Source of the DNA: Deltaproteobacteria bacterium
GTDB taxonomy: Bacteria > Desulfobacterota > Desulfobacteria > Desulfobacterales > Desulfosarcinaceae
DNA length: 64,000 nt
Assembly (NCBI GenBank): GCA_021824175.1
Contig: JAKALP010000001.1
Location: 62,001-126,000, forward strand
Direction of reading: 5' to 3'
In this document: positions 42,932 to 51,072 of the stretch, in pieces
Position numbering within the stretch: position 1 is the stretch's first letter
Layout: each line of letters opens with the position of its first letter
Notes under the pieces: model-generated
The model's input: the letters and a program-made list of their open reading frames with translations, nothing else
What the model was told of the DNA's origin: nothing
Databases searched by the model: none
Made by a program: the position numbers and the translations under genes

Positions 42932-44038
42932 GTGCCTATGCTTTTTGAAGCCACCCGTATCAATGGATTGGAATTGGAAAACCGTTTTGTACGCTCCGCC
43001 ACCTGGGAGGGCATGGCGTTTGAAAATGGCGCTCCGACTCCAGCGCTCATCGATCTCATGACGGCCCTGGCCGCCGGCCGTGTGGGGTTGATCATCAGCA
43101 GCCATGCCTACATCACCCGGCAAGGACAAGCGTCGCCGCTGCAGACCGGCATTTACCATGACGATTTGATACCGCCGCTGCGCGCCATGACCGAAGCCGT
43201 GCACGCCCGCCGAGGCCGGATCGTGGTCCAGTTGGCCCATGCGGGCCGGTTTGCCAATCAACAAATGACCGGCCAGCCACCGCTGGCCTTGTCGCTTAAG
43301 GACCCATCCCAAAGTCAAAAATTTCAGGAGGCCACCGAAGAAGATTTGAAGCAGTTGTCCGCGGACTTTGCCGCAGCTGCCCGCAGGGCCAAGGCCGCCG
43401 GTTTTGACGGGGTACAGTTGCACGCGGCCCATGGTTATCTGCTCTCCCAGTCGTTGTCGCCGGCCTTTAATCAACGCAAGGATAACTATGGCGGCCGCCT
43501 GGAAAACCGTGTCCGGCTGCTGCTTGAGACCGTGTCGGTGGTACGCGAAGAAGTGGGTCGGAACTTTCCGCTATTGGTCAAACTCAACAGTGCTGATTTT
43601 GTGGAAAATGGTTTGGTGTTGGAAGAGTCGTTGCAGGTGGGCCGATGGCTGCAAACCGCGGGAGTGGATGTCATCGAAGTCAGCGGTGGCACCATTGCTT
43701 CCGGGGAGATGAGCCCGGTGCGCAAAGGAATCAACACAGAAGAAAAGGAAGCTTACTTCCGGCAAGCGACCAAACGGTTCAAGGAGGCGCTTCAAATCCC
43801 CATCATATTGGTGGGCGGCATTCGATCGCTGGCTGTAGCAGAAGAGTTGCTGGAGGAAGAAGTGGCGGATTACTTCTCTCTGGCCCGGCCTCTAATCCGC
43901 GAGCCGAATCTCATCCAGCGTTGGGCCGAGGGAGACCGGCGTAAGGCCAGGTGCCTTTCAGATAATTTGTGCCACGACGCGGCCCGGGCCGGAGAAGGCT
44001 TGTACTGCGTGATCGAGCGGAGAAAGGAGCGCCAATGA
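42932..44038 (+). CDS. NADH:flavin oxidoreductase (OYE-like)
   Basis: 368 residues from GTG 42932, which has GGAG ten bases upstream and starts the canonical N-terminus (MLFEATRINGLELENRFVRS follows). The FMN barrel shows VVQLAHAGR, FDGVQLHAAHGYLLSQSLSP and IILVGGIRS. The C-terminal end has DNLCHDAARAGEGLYC, short cysteine-containing tail rather than the second domain of dienoyl-CoA reductases. The physiological substrate is unknown. It overlaps the TPP enzyme gene by ATGA. Confidence 0.9.
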   Translation: MPMLFEATRINGLELENRFVRSATWEGMAFENGAPTPALIDLMTALAAGRVGLIISSHAYITRQGQASPLQTGIYHDDLIPPLRAMTEAVHARRGRIVVQLAHAGRFANQQMTGQPPLALSLKDPSQSQKFQEATEEDLKQLSADFAAAARRAKAAGFDGVQLHAAHGYLLSQSLSPAFNQRKDNYGGRLENRVRLLLETVSVVREEVGRNFPLLVKLNSADFVENGLVLEESLQVGRWLQTAGVDVIEVSGGTIASGEMSPVRKGINTEEKEAYFRQATKRFKEALQIPIILVGGIRSLAVAEELLEEEVADYFSLARPLIREPNLIQRWAEGDRRKARCLSDNLCHDAARAGEGLYCVIERRKERQ

Positions 44039-45579
44039 ACGGAGCCGACTGCTTGATGCGGGCGCTGGCCGATGCCGGCGTCACCCTGTGCTTTACCAAT
44101 CCCGGCACCACCGAGATCCACCTGGTGGCGGCCCTGGAGCAAGAGCGACGCATCCGCACTGTGCTGGGACTCTTTGAGGGGGTTTGTTCCGGGGCCGCGG
44201 ACGGTTTTGCCCGTATGACGGGGCGACCGGCCGTCAATTTGCTTCATCTGGGGCCAGGTTTGGCCAATGCCATGGCCAATCTGCACAACGCCCGGCGCGC
44301 GCGCTCGCCGGTGGTCAATCTGGTGGGGGATCATCCGGTCATTCATCGCCGTAACGATCCGCCCCTGGCTTCGGACATTGCTACCATGGCCGCACCAGTG
44401 TCGGGCTGGGTGCGGGAGTCGGCCGATGCCCTCGCCTTGCCCGAAGATGGCGTCGCCGCCGTGCGGGCGGCCTTGGGATTGCCCGGTCAGGTGGCCACTT
44501 TGGTCATTCCGGCCGATTGCGCCTGGGGGACATCCCAACATCTTCAATCGGGCATACCCCAGCCAGAAGCTTCGCCCTTATCCGAAAGCGCCATTGCCAA
44601 GGCAGTGGGTATGCTACGCTCGGGCGCGCCCACGGCCCTCGTTTTGGGTGGCAAGACATTGCTTGAACCGGGGCTGCGCGCCGCGGCCCGCATTGCCCAG
44701 CGCAGCGGCGCGGCAGTGCTGAGTCAAACCTTTGATGCCCGTTTTGCCAGAGGGGCTGGTTTGCCGCTGGTTCAGCGGTTGCCCTATTTCCCCGAAAGGG
44801 CGCGTAAACGGCTGGCGGCGTGCTCCCAATTTATTCTGGTGGGGACCCATACTCCGATTTCTTTTTTTGCCTATCCCAATGGCGAGTTGGATTTACTTCC
44901 CAAGGGGAGCCGGGTGGAGATACTGGCCGATGAGAAGCAGGATGCCGCGCGCGCCCTGGAAACCTTGGCCGAAGCATTGGGCGCGGGACAGGACATGACA
45001 CCGCCACCCATGCTCAAGCGCCCGGAGCGACCCACGGGCGCTTTGACCGCTGAATCGGCCGGCGCCGCCATCGGCGCGTTGCTGCCCGAGGGCGCTGTTG
45101 TTTCCGATGAGTCGGGCACTTCGGGGGAGTTTGCGTATCGTCATACGGTCGGTGCGCCCCCGCATGACTGGCTGTGCCTGACCGGCGGTTCCATCGGCCA
45201 AGGGGTGCCCGTGGGCACTGGCGCGGCCCTGGCTTGCCCCCAGCGACCGGTGATCTGCCTGCAAGGCGATGGCGGTGCCATGTACACTCTGCAAGCCCTC
45301 TGGACCCAGGCCCGGGAAGCACTCAATGTCACCACTGTCATCTTCTCCAACCGCAAATACCAGATCCTGCAAGTAGAGTTGCAGCGCCTGGGCTTTACTA
45401 CTCCCAGCGCCGCGCTGCTCAGCACCATGGAATTGAGCCGTCCGGATTTGGACTGGGTCAAACTGGCCCAGGGCATGGGCGTTCCCGCGGCCCGCGCCGA
45501 CAGCGCCGAAGTTTTTACTTCGGAACTTGAGCGAGCCCTGGCCGAGCCGGGACCGCATTTGATTGAAGCCCTGCTGTAG
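44035..45579 (+). CDS. Thiamine pyrophosphate-dependent enzyme (acetolactate synthase/benzoylformate decarboxylase-like)
   Basis: 514 residues. The N-terminal pyrimidine domain has CFTNPGTTEIHLVAAL with the catalytic Glu, and the typical DGFARMTGRPAVNLLHLGPG. The C-terminal PP domain has CLQGDGGAMYTLQALW plus the Asn of FSNRKY as Mg-TPP motif. The FAD-domain motif of true acetolactate synthase is not obvious, so a 2-oxoacid decarboxylase or lyase is equally possible. GGAG lies upstream and the ATG overlaps the OYE stop. The 3' end overlaps the convergent radical SAM gene by 65 bases. Confidence 0.9.
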   Translation: MNGADCLMRALADAGVTLCFTNPGTTEIHLVAALEQERRIRTVLGLFEGVCSGAADGFARMTGRPAVNLLHLGPGLANAMANLHNARRARSPVVNLVGDHPVIHRRNDPPLASDIATMAAPVSGWVRESADALALPEDGVAAVRAALGLPGQVATLVIPADCAWGTSQHLQSGIPQPEASPLSESAIAKAVGMLRSGAPTALVLGGKTLLEPGLRAAARIAQRSGAAVLSQTFDARFARGAGLPLVQRLPYFPERARKRLAACSQFILVGTHTPISFFAYPNGELDLLPKGSRVEILADEKQDAARALETLAEALGAGQDMTPPPMLKRPERPTGALTAESAGAAIGALLPEGAVVSDESGTSGEFAYRHTVGAPPHDWLCLTGGSIGQGVPVGTGAALACPQRPVICLQGDGGAMYTLQALWTQAREALNVTTVIFSNRKYQILQVELQRLGFTTPSAALLSTMELSRPDLDWVKLAQGMGVPAARADSAEVFTSELERALAEPGPHLIEALL

Positions 45580-47095
45580 TAAAGAACGCGGCATGGTTGG
45601 AAGTAAACACGGGCGGATCGCGGCGGATGATGGGCTGGATGGCGGGATGTTTTTTGAAGATTTTTTCCACGAAACGGCGCACGGCAGCCCGCTGCCAGCC
45701 GGATGGATGAATAAAATCGCGGTACATGGCCAAGTCGCCGTCGTAAAAATCTCTTAGCTGCAAGCCCTGGGCATCCGGCCCGCCAATGGGCAAGTTAAAG
45801 ATGGCGGTGTTGAGGAAATCGATGGCTTCGTGGTGATCGACCACAAAGTCCAGTGTCGCTTGGGCTGCGGCCTCATCTTCAGCCGGTGTACCAAAGAGCA
45901 GGTAGACATAGGCGGCGATGCCAGCCGTACGCAGGTTGTCGAGGACCCGCGTCGCCATGTTGAGTTGAATCCCTTTATGCAGGCGATCGAGTACTTGCTG
46001 ACTGCCCGACTCCAGTCCGATTTTAAGCATCACGCATCCTGACTGCGCCAGACCATGGCAAAAGATCGGATCATCCAGGGGTGGGCCGATGCGCACAAAG
46101 CCATACCAGGGCGCGCCGGGCGGTTGATCCGCCAGCCGTCTGAGCAGGGCCGGCGAAATGGCATTATCCAGCAAGTGTATCAGGCGCGGTCGGGTCTGGG
46201 CCACCAGATGTTGAAGCTGCACAATTGCGAAGGAGTGGGGCAGGGGATGAAAGCGGCCGCCTTCGGCCTGCTCCGGACAGAAGTCGCAGCGCCGCCACCA
46301 GCAGCCATTCGAAGCGCTGAAGGGCAGGATAAATCCGGGGCTGAAGTAGGAATTGGCCGATAGATCACTATAATCGGGTTTGTACCGTCGGGTTTCTATC
46401 GGCCGGCCCAAGGCTTGGAGCAAAGGCCATTCACCCGGACCTGCCACCAAGGTATCTATCAAGCCCGCGAATGGCTCTAACCCTTGGGGCCGCCGCATCC
46501 AGGAGGTGATCAATCCGCCGCCCAGAGCGAGTTTTACTTCCGGTAGAGTTTGCCGGATGAGGCCCGCCAAAGCAAAACCACATAGCGCCTGGGAGAGATA
46601 ATTGATGGAGATTCCCACCATGACCGGTTGATGTTGTGCCAACCGCGGTAGTAATCGGGAGTAGAAATAATTATGGAATGGATTGCGGCGCGGCTCCTGG
46701 GCGGCCCGAAGCAGATGATCGCGGCGCACCGGCGTCAAGTGAGCATCCTCATAGTCTCCCAGCCCTACTTTGATCTCTTCCCTTCGGCCGGCTTGGGAGA
46801 GCACGCGTCCAAGATCCGCCACCGCGCGCCGGTATTGATCCGCATTGGGGTATCCTTGCGGGTTTCGCAAGCAGTTCAAATGTTGTCCCAGGTGGCGATG
46901 GGCCCGGCGAGACCAGGTATCCTCCCCGGCCAAGGAAGAATCAAGAAGGTAGCAAAGCCCCTCAATATTGGCGTCGATCACCGTGCAGTTCACGCCATGA
47001 GCCCGCAAGGCCCCCGCCAGGCGGGCGATGCCGGCCGGCGGTTCACTGGGTTTGACTACGGGTGGATGGATCAAGGCAATGGTTGGGTTCTTCAT
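45515..47095 (-). CDS. B12-binding-type radical SAM protein
   Basis: 526 residues. The N-terminal half is Rossmann-like (IALIHPPVVKPSEPPAGIAR; GGGLITSW) as in cobalamin-binding radical SAM proteins. The SAM cluster motif is GCWWRRCDFCPE, with four residues between the first two cysteines rather than three; other groups of this superfamily with W-rich spacers show the same. Later segments (GLESGSQQVLDRLHKGIQL; VYLLFGTPAEDEAAA) are standard. The substrate is unknown. The C-terminus overlaps the opposite-strand TPP gene by 65 bases. No clear ribosome site is seen. Confidence 0.88.
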   Translation of the reverse strand: MKNPTIALIHPPVVKPSEPPAGIARLAGALRAHGVNCTVIDANIEGLCYLLDSSLAGEDTWSRRAHRHLGQHLNCLRNPQGYPNADQYRRAVADLGRVLSQAGRREEIKVGLGDYEDAHLTPVRRDHLLRAAQEPRRNPFHNYFYSRLLPRLAQHQPVMVGISINYLSQALCGFALAGLIRQTLPEVKLALGGGLITSWMRRPQGLEPFAGLIDTLVAGPGEWPLLQALGRPIETRRYKPDYSDLSANSYFSPGFILPFSASNGCWWRRCDFCPEQAEGGRFHPLPHSFAIVQLQHLVAQTRPRLIHLLDNAISPALLRRLADQPPGAPWYGFVRIGPPLDDPIFCHGLAQSGCVMLKIGLESGSQQVLDRLHKGIQLNMATRVLDNLRTAGIAAYVYLLFGTPAEDEAAAQATLDFVVDHHEAIDFLNTAIFNLPIGGPDAQGLQLRDFYDGDLAMYRDFIHPSGWQRAAVRRFVEKIFKKHPAIQPIIRRDPPVFTSNHAAFFTTAGLQSNAVPARPGLAQVPK

Positions 47096-47189
47096 GGGAG
47101 GTTTTTTTAGTGTCCTTCAATCATGATAGATTGTCTGAACTCATTACTACAAGCCAACCAAGGGACATGCAAGAAAGGAAGTGAAACCC

Positions 47190-47798
47190 ATGGAAATTCG
47201 ATTTCAGGCGGTCGGCCCCTATGCCATGAACGCCTATGTACTCATCTGTCCAGCAACCCGCCAAAGCGTGCTCATTGATCCTGGCGCCGAGCCGGAGGCG
47301 CTGGCCAAGTTGTTAGCGGGGACCACGCCCGTGGCGATTCTGGTGACCCATGCCCATCCAGATCATATTGGCGCGCTGGATGCGATGCGCGGCCAATTGA
47401 AGGTGCCGATTATGGCCCATGGTGGCAATCGCTTTGAACTGCCGGTTGACCGTCGCATCAATGATGGTGAATTGATCGATGTTGGGCAGAGCCAGCTCAG
47501 GGTTTACCATACGCCTGGACATACCCGCGATCAGGTCAGCTATCGGGTCCAGAACGGGCGCATAGCGGTGGTGGGGGATACTATTTTCGATGGCGGTCCG
47601 GGCAAGACCTGGTCAGCCCAGGATTTCCAGACCACGCTGGGGACCTTGCGCAAGGTCATATTGGCCTGGCCGGATGATACGGTTTGTTATCCGGGGCATG
47701 GGGCCAGTTTTCGCCTGGGGGATATCCGTGGCGCGGTGGAGCGGTTTTTGGCCAAGGATCATGGTCAATTCTGTGGGGACGCCACTTGGGAGATGTAA
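47190..47798 (+). CDS. MBL-fold hydrolase (glyoxalase II-like)
   Basis: 202 residues. Metal ligands are in THAHPDHIGAL, TPGHTRDQVSY, GDTIFDGGPG and YPGHG, all expected positions for a binuclear site. ATG 47190 is preferred over an upstream GTG because GGAAG lies eight bases before it. It probably hydrolyses a thioester or lactone; the C-terminal domain of true glyoxalase II is absent. Confidence 0.9.
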   Translation: MEIRFQAVGPYAMNAYVLICPATRQSVLIDPGAEPEALAKLLAGTTPVAILVTHAHPDHIGALDAMRGQLKVPIMAHGGNRFELPVDRRINDGELIDVGQSQLRVYHTPGHTRDQVSYRVQNGRIAVVGDTIFDGGPGKTWSAQDFQTTLGTLRKVILAWPDDTVCYPGHGASFRLGDIRGAVERFLAKDHGQFCGDATWEM

Positions 47799-47804
47799 GG
47801 GAGT

Positions 47805-48068
47805 TTACTGTTTATTGAATTGTTCGCAAAGTTCTTTTAAGCGTGCCGCCATGGATTCGGGAATGGCAACTACGTTTCCGCTGGCGTGGTGTAATTGGAC
47901 GGTGCGCCTGAGCTCGGCCAGACAGACCCGGCAGGCCGGGCAACCCGACAAGTGACCTTCCATGGAACGGCACAGGCTTTCATCCAGCTCACCGTCCAGA
48001 TACTCCGACATGCGGGCAAAAAGATCCAGGCATTGTTTATGGTTGTGGGCTGCTTTACTCATTTTCAA
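47805..48068 (-). CDS. Zinc-binding anti-sigma factor (zf-HC2)
   Basis: 87 residues. The ZAS motif is GHLSGCPACRVCL: His, then CxxC after three residues. It lacks a membrane span, so it would be a cytoplasmic redox-sensitive anti-sigma. Its start overlaps the end of the ECF sigma gene by 14 bases, so the two are translationally coupled and it should bind that sigma. Confidence 0.9.
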   Translation of the reverse strand: MKMSKAAHNHKQCLDLFARMSEYLDGELDESLCRSMEGHLSGCPACRVCLAELRRTVQLHHASGNVVAIPESMAARLKELCEQFNKQ

Positions 48069-48666
48069 AATAGCCTTTCAAACGATCCTTTAAAAACAGC
48101 CTGGCCCGATGCAGGCGGACTTTGACGTTGGCTGGCGTCAAGTTCAGCATTTGCCCGGCCTCCTCCGTGGAAAACCCTTCGATGTCCCGCAGCAGGAGCA
48201 CGGCGCGGTATTTTTCCGGCAAGGCCAGAATGGAGGCTTGCAGATGCTGTTTCAATTCTTCATCGAGCACCTGATCGATGGGCAAGGCCGCCCAGCTAGG
48301 CACTTCTCGTTCCACCGCGGCCTCGTCGGCCGGCAAAAACTCTTCCAATGAAAGTTCGCGTTCGGGCGCGAATTTTGATTTGCGCCGGTTTTTAATGCAG
48401 ACGCTGGTTGCGATGCGATAGAGCCAGTTCTTGAATTTGGTCTCGCGGCGAAAGGAGCCCAGGTATCTAAAGGCATTCAAAAAGGTTTCCTGGACCAGAT
48501 CTTCGGCCGTATCGCTTTTACCGCACATTTTCAGACCGAAATTGTATAGTGGCTTGCCATAGCGCTGAACCAGGTCCGTGAACAGCGAGGGGCTGCCCTC
48601 CTGAATCGCTACAATCAAGTCGTGGTCCGGGTCATCGATTTTCGGTGGATTCGGCGTTTCGGTCAT
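48055..48666 (-). CDS. ECF-type RNA polymerase sigma factor (RpoE-like)
   Basis: 203 residues. Region 2 has SLFTDLVQRYGKPLYNFG, then DTAEDLVQETFLNAFRYLG. Region 4 has LPEKYRAVLLLRDIEGFSTE and LTPANVKVRLHRARLFLKDR, the -35 recognition helix. A Pro/Glu-rich linker separates them. It is paired with a zinc anti-sigma. A 29-residue membrane peptide gene precedes it and may be in the same unit. No strong ribosome site is seen at the ATG. Confidence 0.95.
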   Translation of the reverse strand: MTETPNPPKIDDPDHDLIVAIQEGSPSLFTDLVQRYGKPLYNFGLKMCGKSDTAEDLVQETFLNAFRYLGSFRRETKFKNWLYRIATSVCIKNRRKSKFAPERELSLEEFLPADEAAVEREVPSWAALPIDQVLDEELKQHLQASILALPEKYRAVLLLRDIEGFSTEEAGQMLNLTPANVKVRLHRARLFLKDRLKGYFENE

Positions 48667-48703
48667 GCGGTTCTTTGCGTGTCACCTGACACGCATCGCG
48701 CAT

Positions 48704-48793
48704 TCAGGTGGATATCCCCAGTTTGGGCAGAACATAGGCCTGCAACAAGTACCAGGCGGCTACAATGGCAATGAGGATGATGATCTCGGTCAT
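48704..48793 (-). CDS. 29-residue single-span membrane peptide
   Basis: ATG 48793, with AGGAG six bases upstream, opens a 29-codon frame with stop at 48704. The product is a single hydrophobic span (IIILIAIVAAWYLLQAYVLP) with short ends. The strong ribosome site and the position between the sigma factor gene and glrR support it as a real small gene. The family is not recognised; a stress-related role is only inference from the neighbour. Confidence 0.6.
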   Translation of the reverse strand: MTEIIILIAIVAAWYLLQAYVLPKLGIST

Positions 48794-48879
48794 GTGGTGC
48801 TCCTTTTGATTGGCATCTGCTTTTGTTTTTCTCTATAGAGCTTGTCCATACCAAAAGGTTACACGGGATTTGTGCCTTA

Positions 48880-50256
48880 TCATACCCGGCCGCGCAAGGC
48901 CGAGGAATCGATTTCGTACTTTTTGATTTTGTAGTGAATGGCCCGGCGGCTGATTCCCAGCAGCTTGGCCGCTTCTTTTTGGACTCCGCCTGATTGCTTC
49001 AAGGCCCGAACGATGGCGTTGCGTTCGGTATCTTCCAGAGAGAAGGAGTCGGAGAGTGCTTCTTCGCGTACTTCCATGGGGGGCAGCCCCGAAAGGTGCA
49101 TGTCCTCGGGCCGCAGCACATTGCCATGGCACAGAACAATGCCGGCCTCGAGGGCGTTTTTCAATTCTCGCACATTGCCCGGCCAGGGATAGGCGCTCAA
49201 ATATTGGATGGTCTCCGGCGGTAGCTTGGCCGGTCGGCTGCCGTTTTGGCGGGCAAAGGCTTGAACGAAGTTTTGGGCCAGGATGGGAATGTCTTCCTTG
49301 CGGTCGCGCAGTTTGGGAATTTGCAGGGTGACCACCCGTAGGCGGTAGTAAAGGTCTTCCCGGAAACGGCCGCCCTTGATGTCTTCTACCAGATCGGAAT
49401 TGGTGGCGGCCAGAACCCGACAATCCACCAAATTTTCCTTGAGATCACCGATGCGACGGATCTTGCGGTCTTCCAGAAAACGCAGCAGCCGGATCTGCAT
49501 CTCCTGGGAGATGTTGCCGATTTCATCCAAAAACAGGGTGCCTTTGTCCGCGGTTTCGATGAGCCCGCGCTTGTCGTTGACCGCATGGGTGAAGGCCCCG
49601 CGAACATGGCCGAAGAGTTCACTCTCCAGAAGCGTTGCGGGTGTGCTGCCACAATCCACCACCACGAAGCTTTGTTTGGATCTGGCGCTCAAGCGGTGGA
49701 TGAGGCGTGCGATGCGTTCCTTGCCCGAGCCGCTTTCGCCTAAAATCAAGACATTGACGTCGCTTTGGGCCACTTTCAGCACCAGATTGTAGAGATCTCT
49801 CATCCGCGGGCTTTTGGCGATTTCCATGTCGATCAGCAGGCTATCTTCATCGCTGACTGGCGTCAGACGCGGTTGATCTTCCAGGACTTTGCGTAGCTTG
49901 AAAACCAGTTCGCGACCATCAAAGGGCTTGGCGAGATAATCCACAGCCCCGGCCTTGACCGCTTTGACCGCATCCGGAATACTGCCGTAGGCGGTTAGAA
50001 AGATGATCGGCAGCCCTGGCTGCACGGTCCGAGCCTTGGTCATGACCTCCATGCCGTTCATGCCGGGCATCTTCATATCGCAAAGCATCAAATCGATTTT
50101 GTGTTCTTTGATCAGCCGCAACGCTTCCTGACCGGTCTCGGCCTTGTAAATGGAAAATCCGGACGATTGTAAACGCGCTTCAAGTACTTCCAGCACGTTT
50201 TGGTCATCATCGACAATTAAAATCGATGTGGAGGTTTCTGCAGTCAAACCGGCCAT
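48880..50256 (-). CDS. glrR: Sigma-54-dependent response regulator, GlrR/QseF-like
   Basis: 458 residues from ATG 50256 (AAGGA eight bases upstream). The receiver has ILIVDDDQNVLEV and MLCDMKMPGMNG. The AAA+ domain has Walker A LGESGSGKERIARLIH and GTLFLDEIGN. The sigma-54 contact loop reads GAFTHA instead of the canonical GAFTGA. A Fis-type HTH ends the protein (KEAAKLLGISRRAIHYKIKK). It activates sigma-54 promoters when phosphorylated. Order kinase-lipoprotein-regulator on one strand matches glrK-qseG-glrR of enterobacteria. Confidence 0.92.
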   Translation of the reverse strand: MAGLTAETSTSILIVDDDQNVLEVLEARLQSSGFSIYKAETGQEALRLIKEHKIDLMLCDMKMPGMNGMEVMTKARTVQPGLPIIFLTAYGSIPDAVKAVKAGAVDYLAKPFDGRELVFKLRKVLEDQPRLTPVSDEDSLLIDMEIAKSPRMRDLYNLVLKVAQSDVNVLILGESGSGKERIARLIHRLSARSKQSFVVVDCGSTPATLLESELFGHVRGAFTHAVNDKRGLIETADKGTLFLDEIGNISQEMQIRLLRFLEDRKIRRIGDLKENLVDCRVLAATNSDLVEDIKGGRFREDLYYRLRVVTLQIPKLRDRKEDIPILAQNFVQAFARQNGSRPAKLPPETIQYLSAYPWPGNVRELKNALEAGIVLCHGNVLRPEDMHLSGLPPMEVREEALSDSFSLEDTERNAIVRALKQSGGVQKEAAKLLGISRRAIHYKIKKYEIDSSALRGRV

Positions 50257-50369
50257 AGTTTTCATCCTTGAACAATTGTCTTCGGCATCCAGCCATATTG
50301 CAGCGCGAATCACCTTAGCACATTTGGATGGGATGTGCCACATAAGGAATTTGGCACCGAAAAACTGAC

Positions 50370-51053
50370 TTAATTGGCTGACGGGATTGAATTTTTTTTC
50401 TTTTGGATCTTTTGGTCGATGGTTTCGAGGGCTTTGATTTGGTCATTGAGCCGGTCAATCTCTTTTTCCAAAGATCTGATGCGCTTTTCTTTTTCATCAC
50501 TGTCCTGCTGGGCGCTGACTAATTGATATTTCAGCTTCTGCAGTTCATTGTTGGCCCGAAGCATAAACCAGCGCGTAGGGTCTTCGAGATCGACGGCTTC
50601 ACCGGATTTCAATGGGATTAGTGAAAATACCATTTTCTGTTCAATGATCGGCTTGAACAGTGTGGGATTCTCAGCATCAGTTTTAGTTGGTGCGCATTGT
50701 ACCCATGTTTCCCACAGCGCCAATGCCTGGCGGTATTCGTCCGGGGTCTTTGCTGCCATCAGCCGCGAACACGCCAGACCATACAACGCCATGCGGGTGG
50801 CCACGGGATTGCCCGATTGCTCGCGTATGGCGGCAAATTGCTTGGCGGCCCCCTCATACTGCGCGTTTTGATAGGATTTAACCGCCTCAAGATATTGCTT
50901 CATCTCGCTCGGAGAGATTTCCGATTCCACGACTTTGGGTTGCGGCTGCCAAGTTGCGGGACAGCCCACGACGACAATGCTCGCTCCGAAGCATAGGAGC
51001 GCTATGGCCAGGCGCACCAGGGTCAAAGGCTTTTGAATGCGGTAAGCAATCAT
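50370..51053 (-). CDS. qseG: Outer-membrane lipoprotein, QseG-like
   Basis: 227 residues. Signal: LVRLAIALLCFGASIVVVGC with lipid-modified Cys at the end. A TPR-like middle part (EMKQYLEAVKSYQNAQYEGA) is followed by a C-terminal coiled coil (EKEKRIRSLEKEIDRLNDQI). AAAAGGA lies before ATG 51053; an upstream extension lacks signal features. Its place between a GlrK-like kinase and a GlrR-like regulator is the basis for the name. In E. coli QseG is needed for kinase activity. Confidence 0.8.
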   Translation of the reverse strand: MIAYRIQKPLTLVRLAIALLCFGASIVVVGCPATWQPQPKVVESEISPSEMKQYLEAVKSYQNAQYEGAAKQFAAIREQSGNPVATRMALYGLACSRLMAAKTPDEYRQALALWETWVQCAPTKTDAENPTLFKPIIEQKMVFSLIPLKSGEAVDLEDPTRWFMLRANNELQKLKYQLVSAQQDSDEKEKRIRSLEKEIDRLNDQIKALETIDQKIQKKKNSIPSAN

Positions 51054-51072
51054 TGAAAATTCCTTTTGAAGC

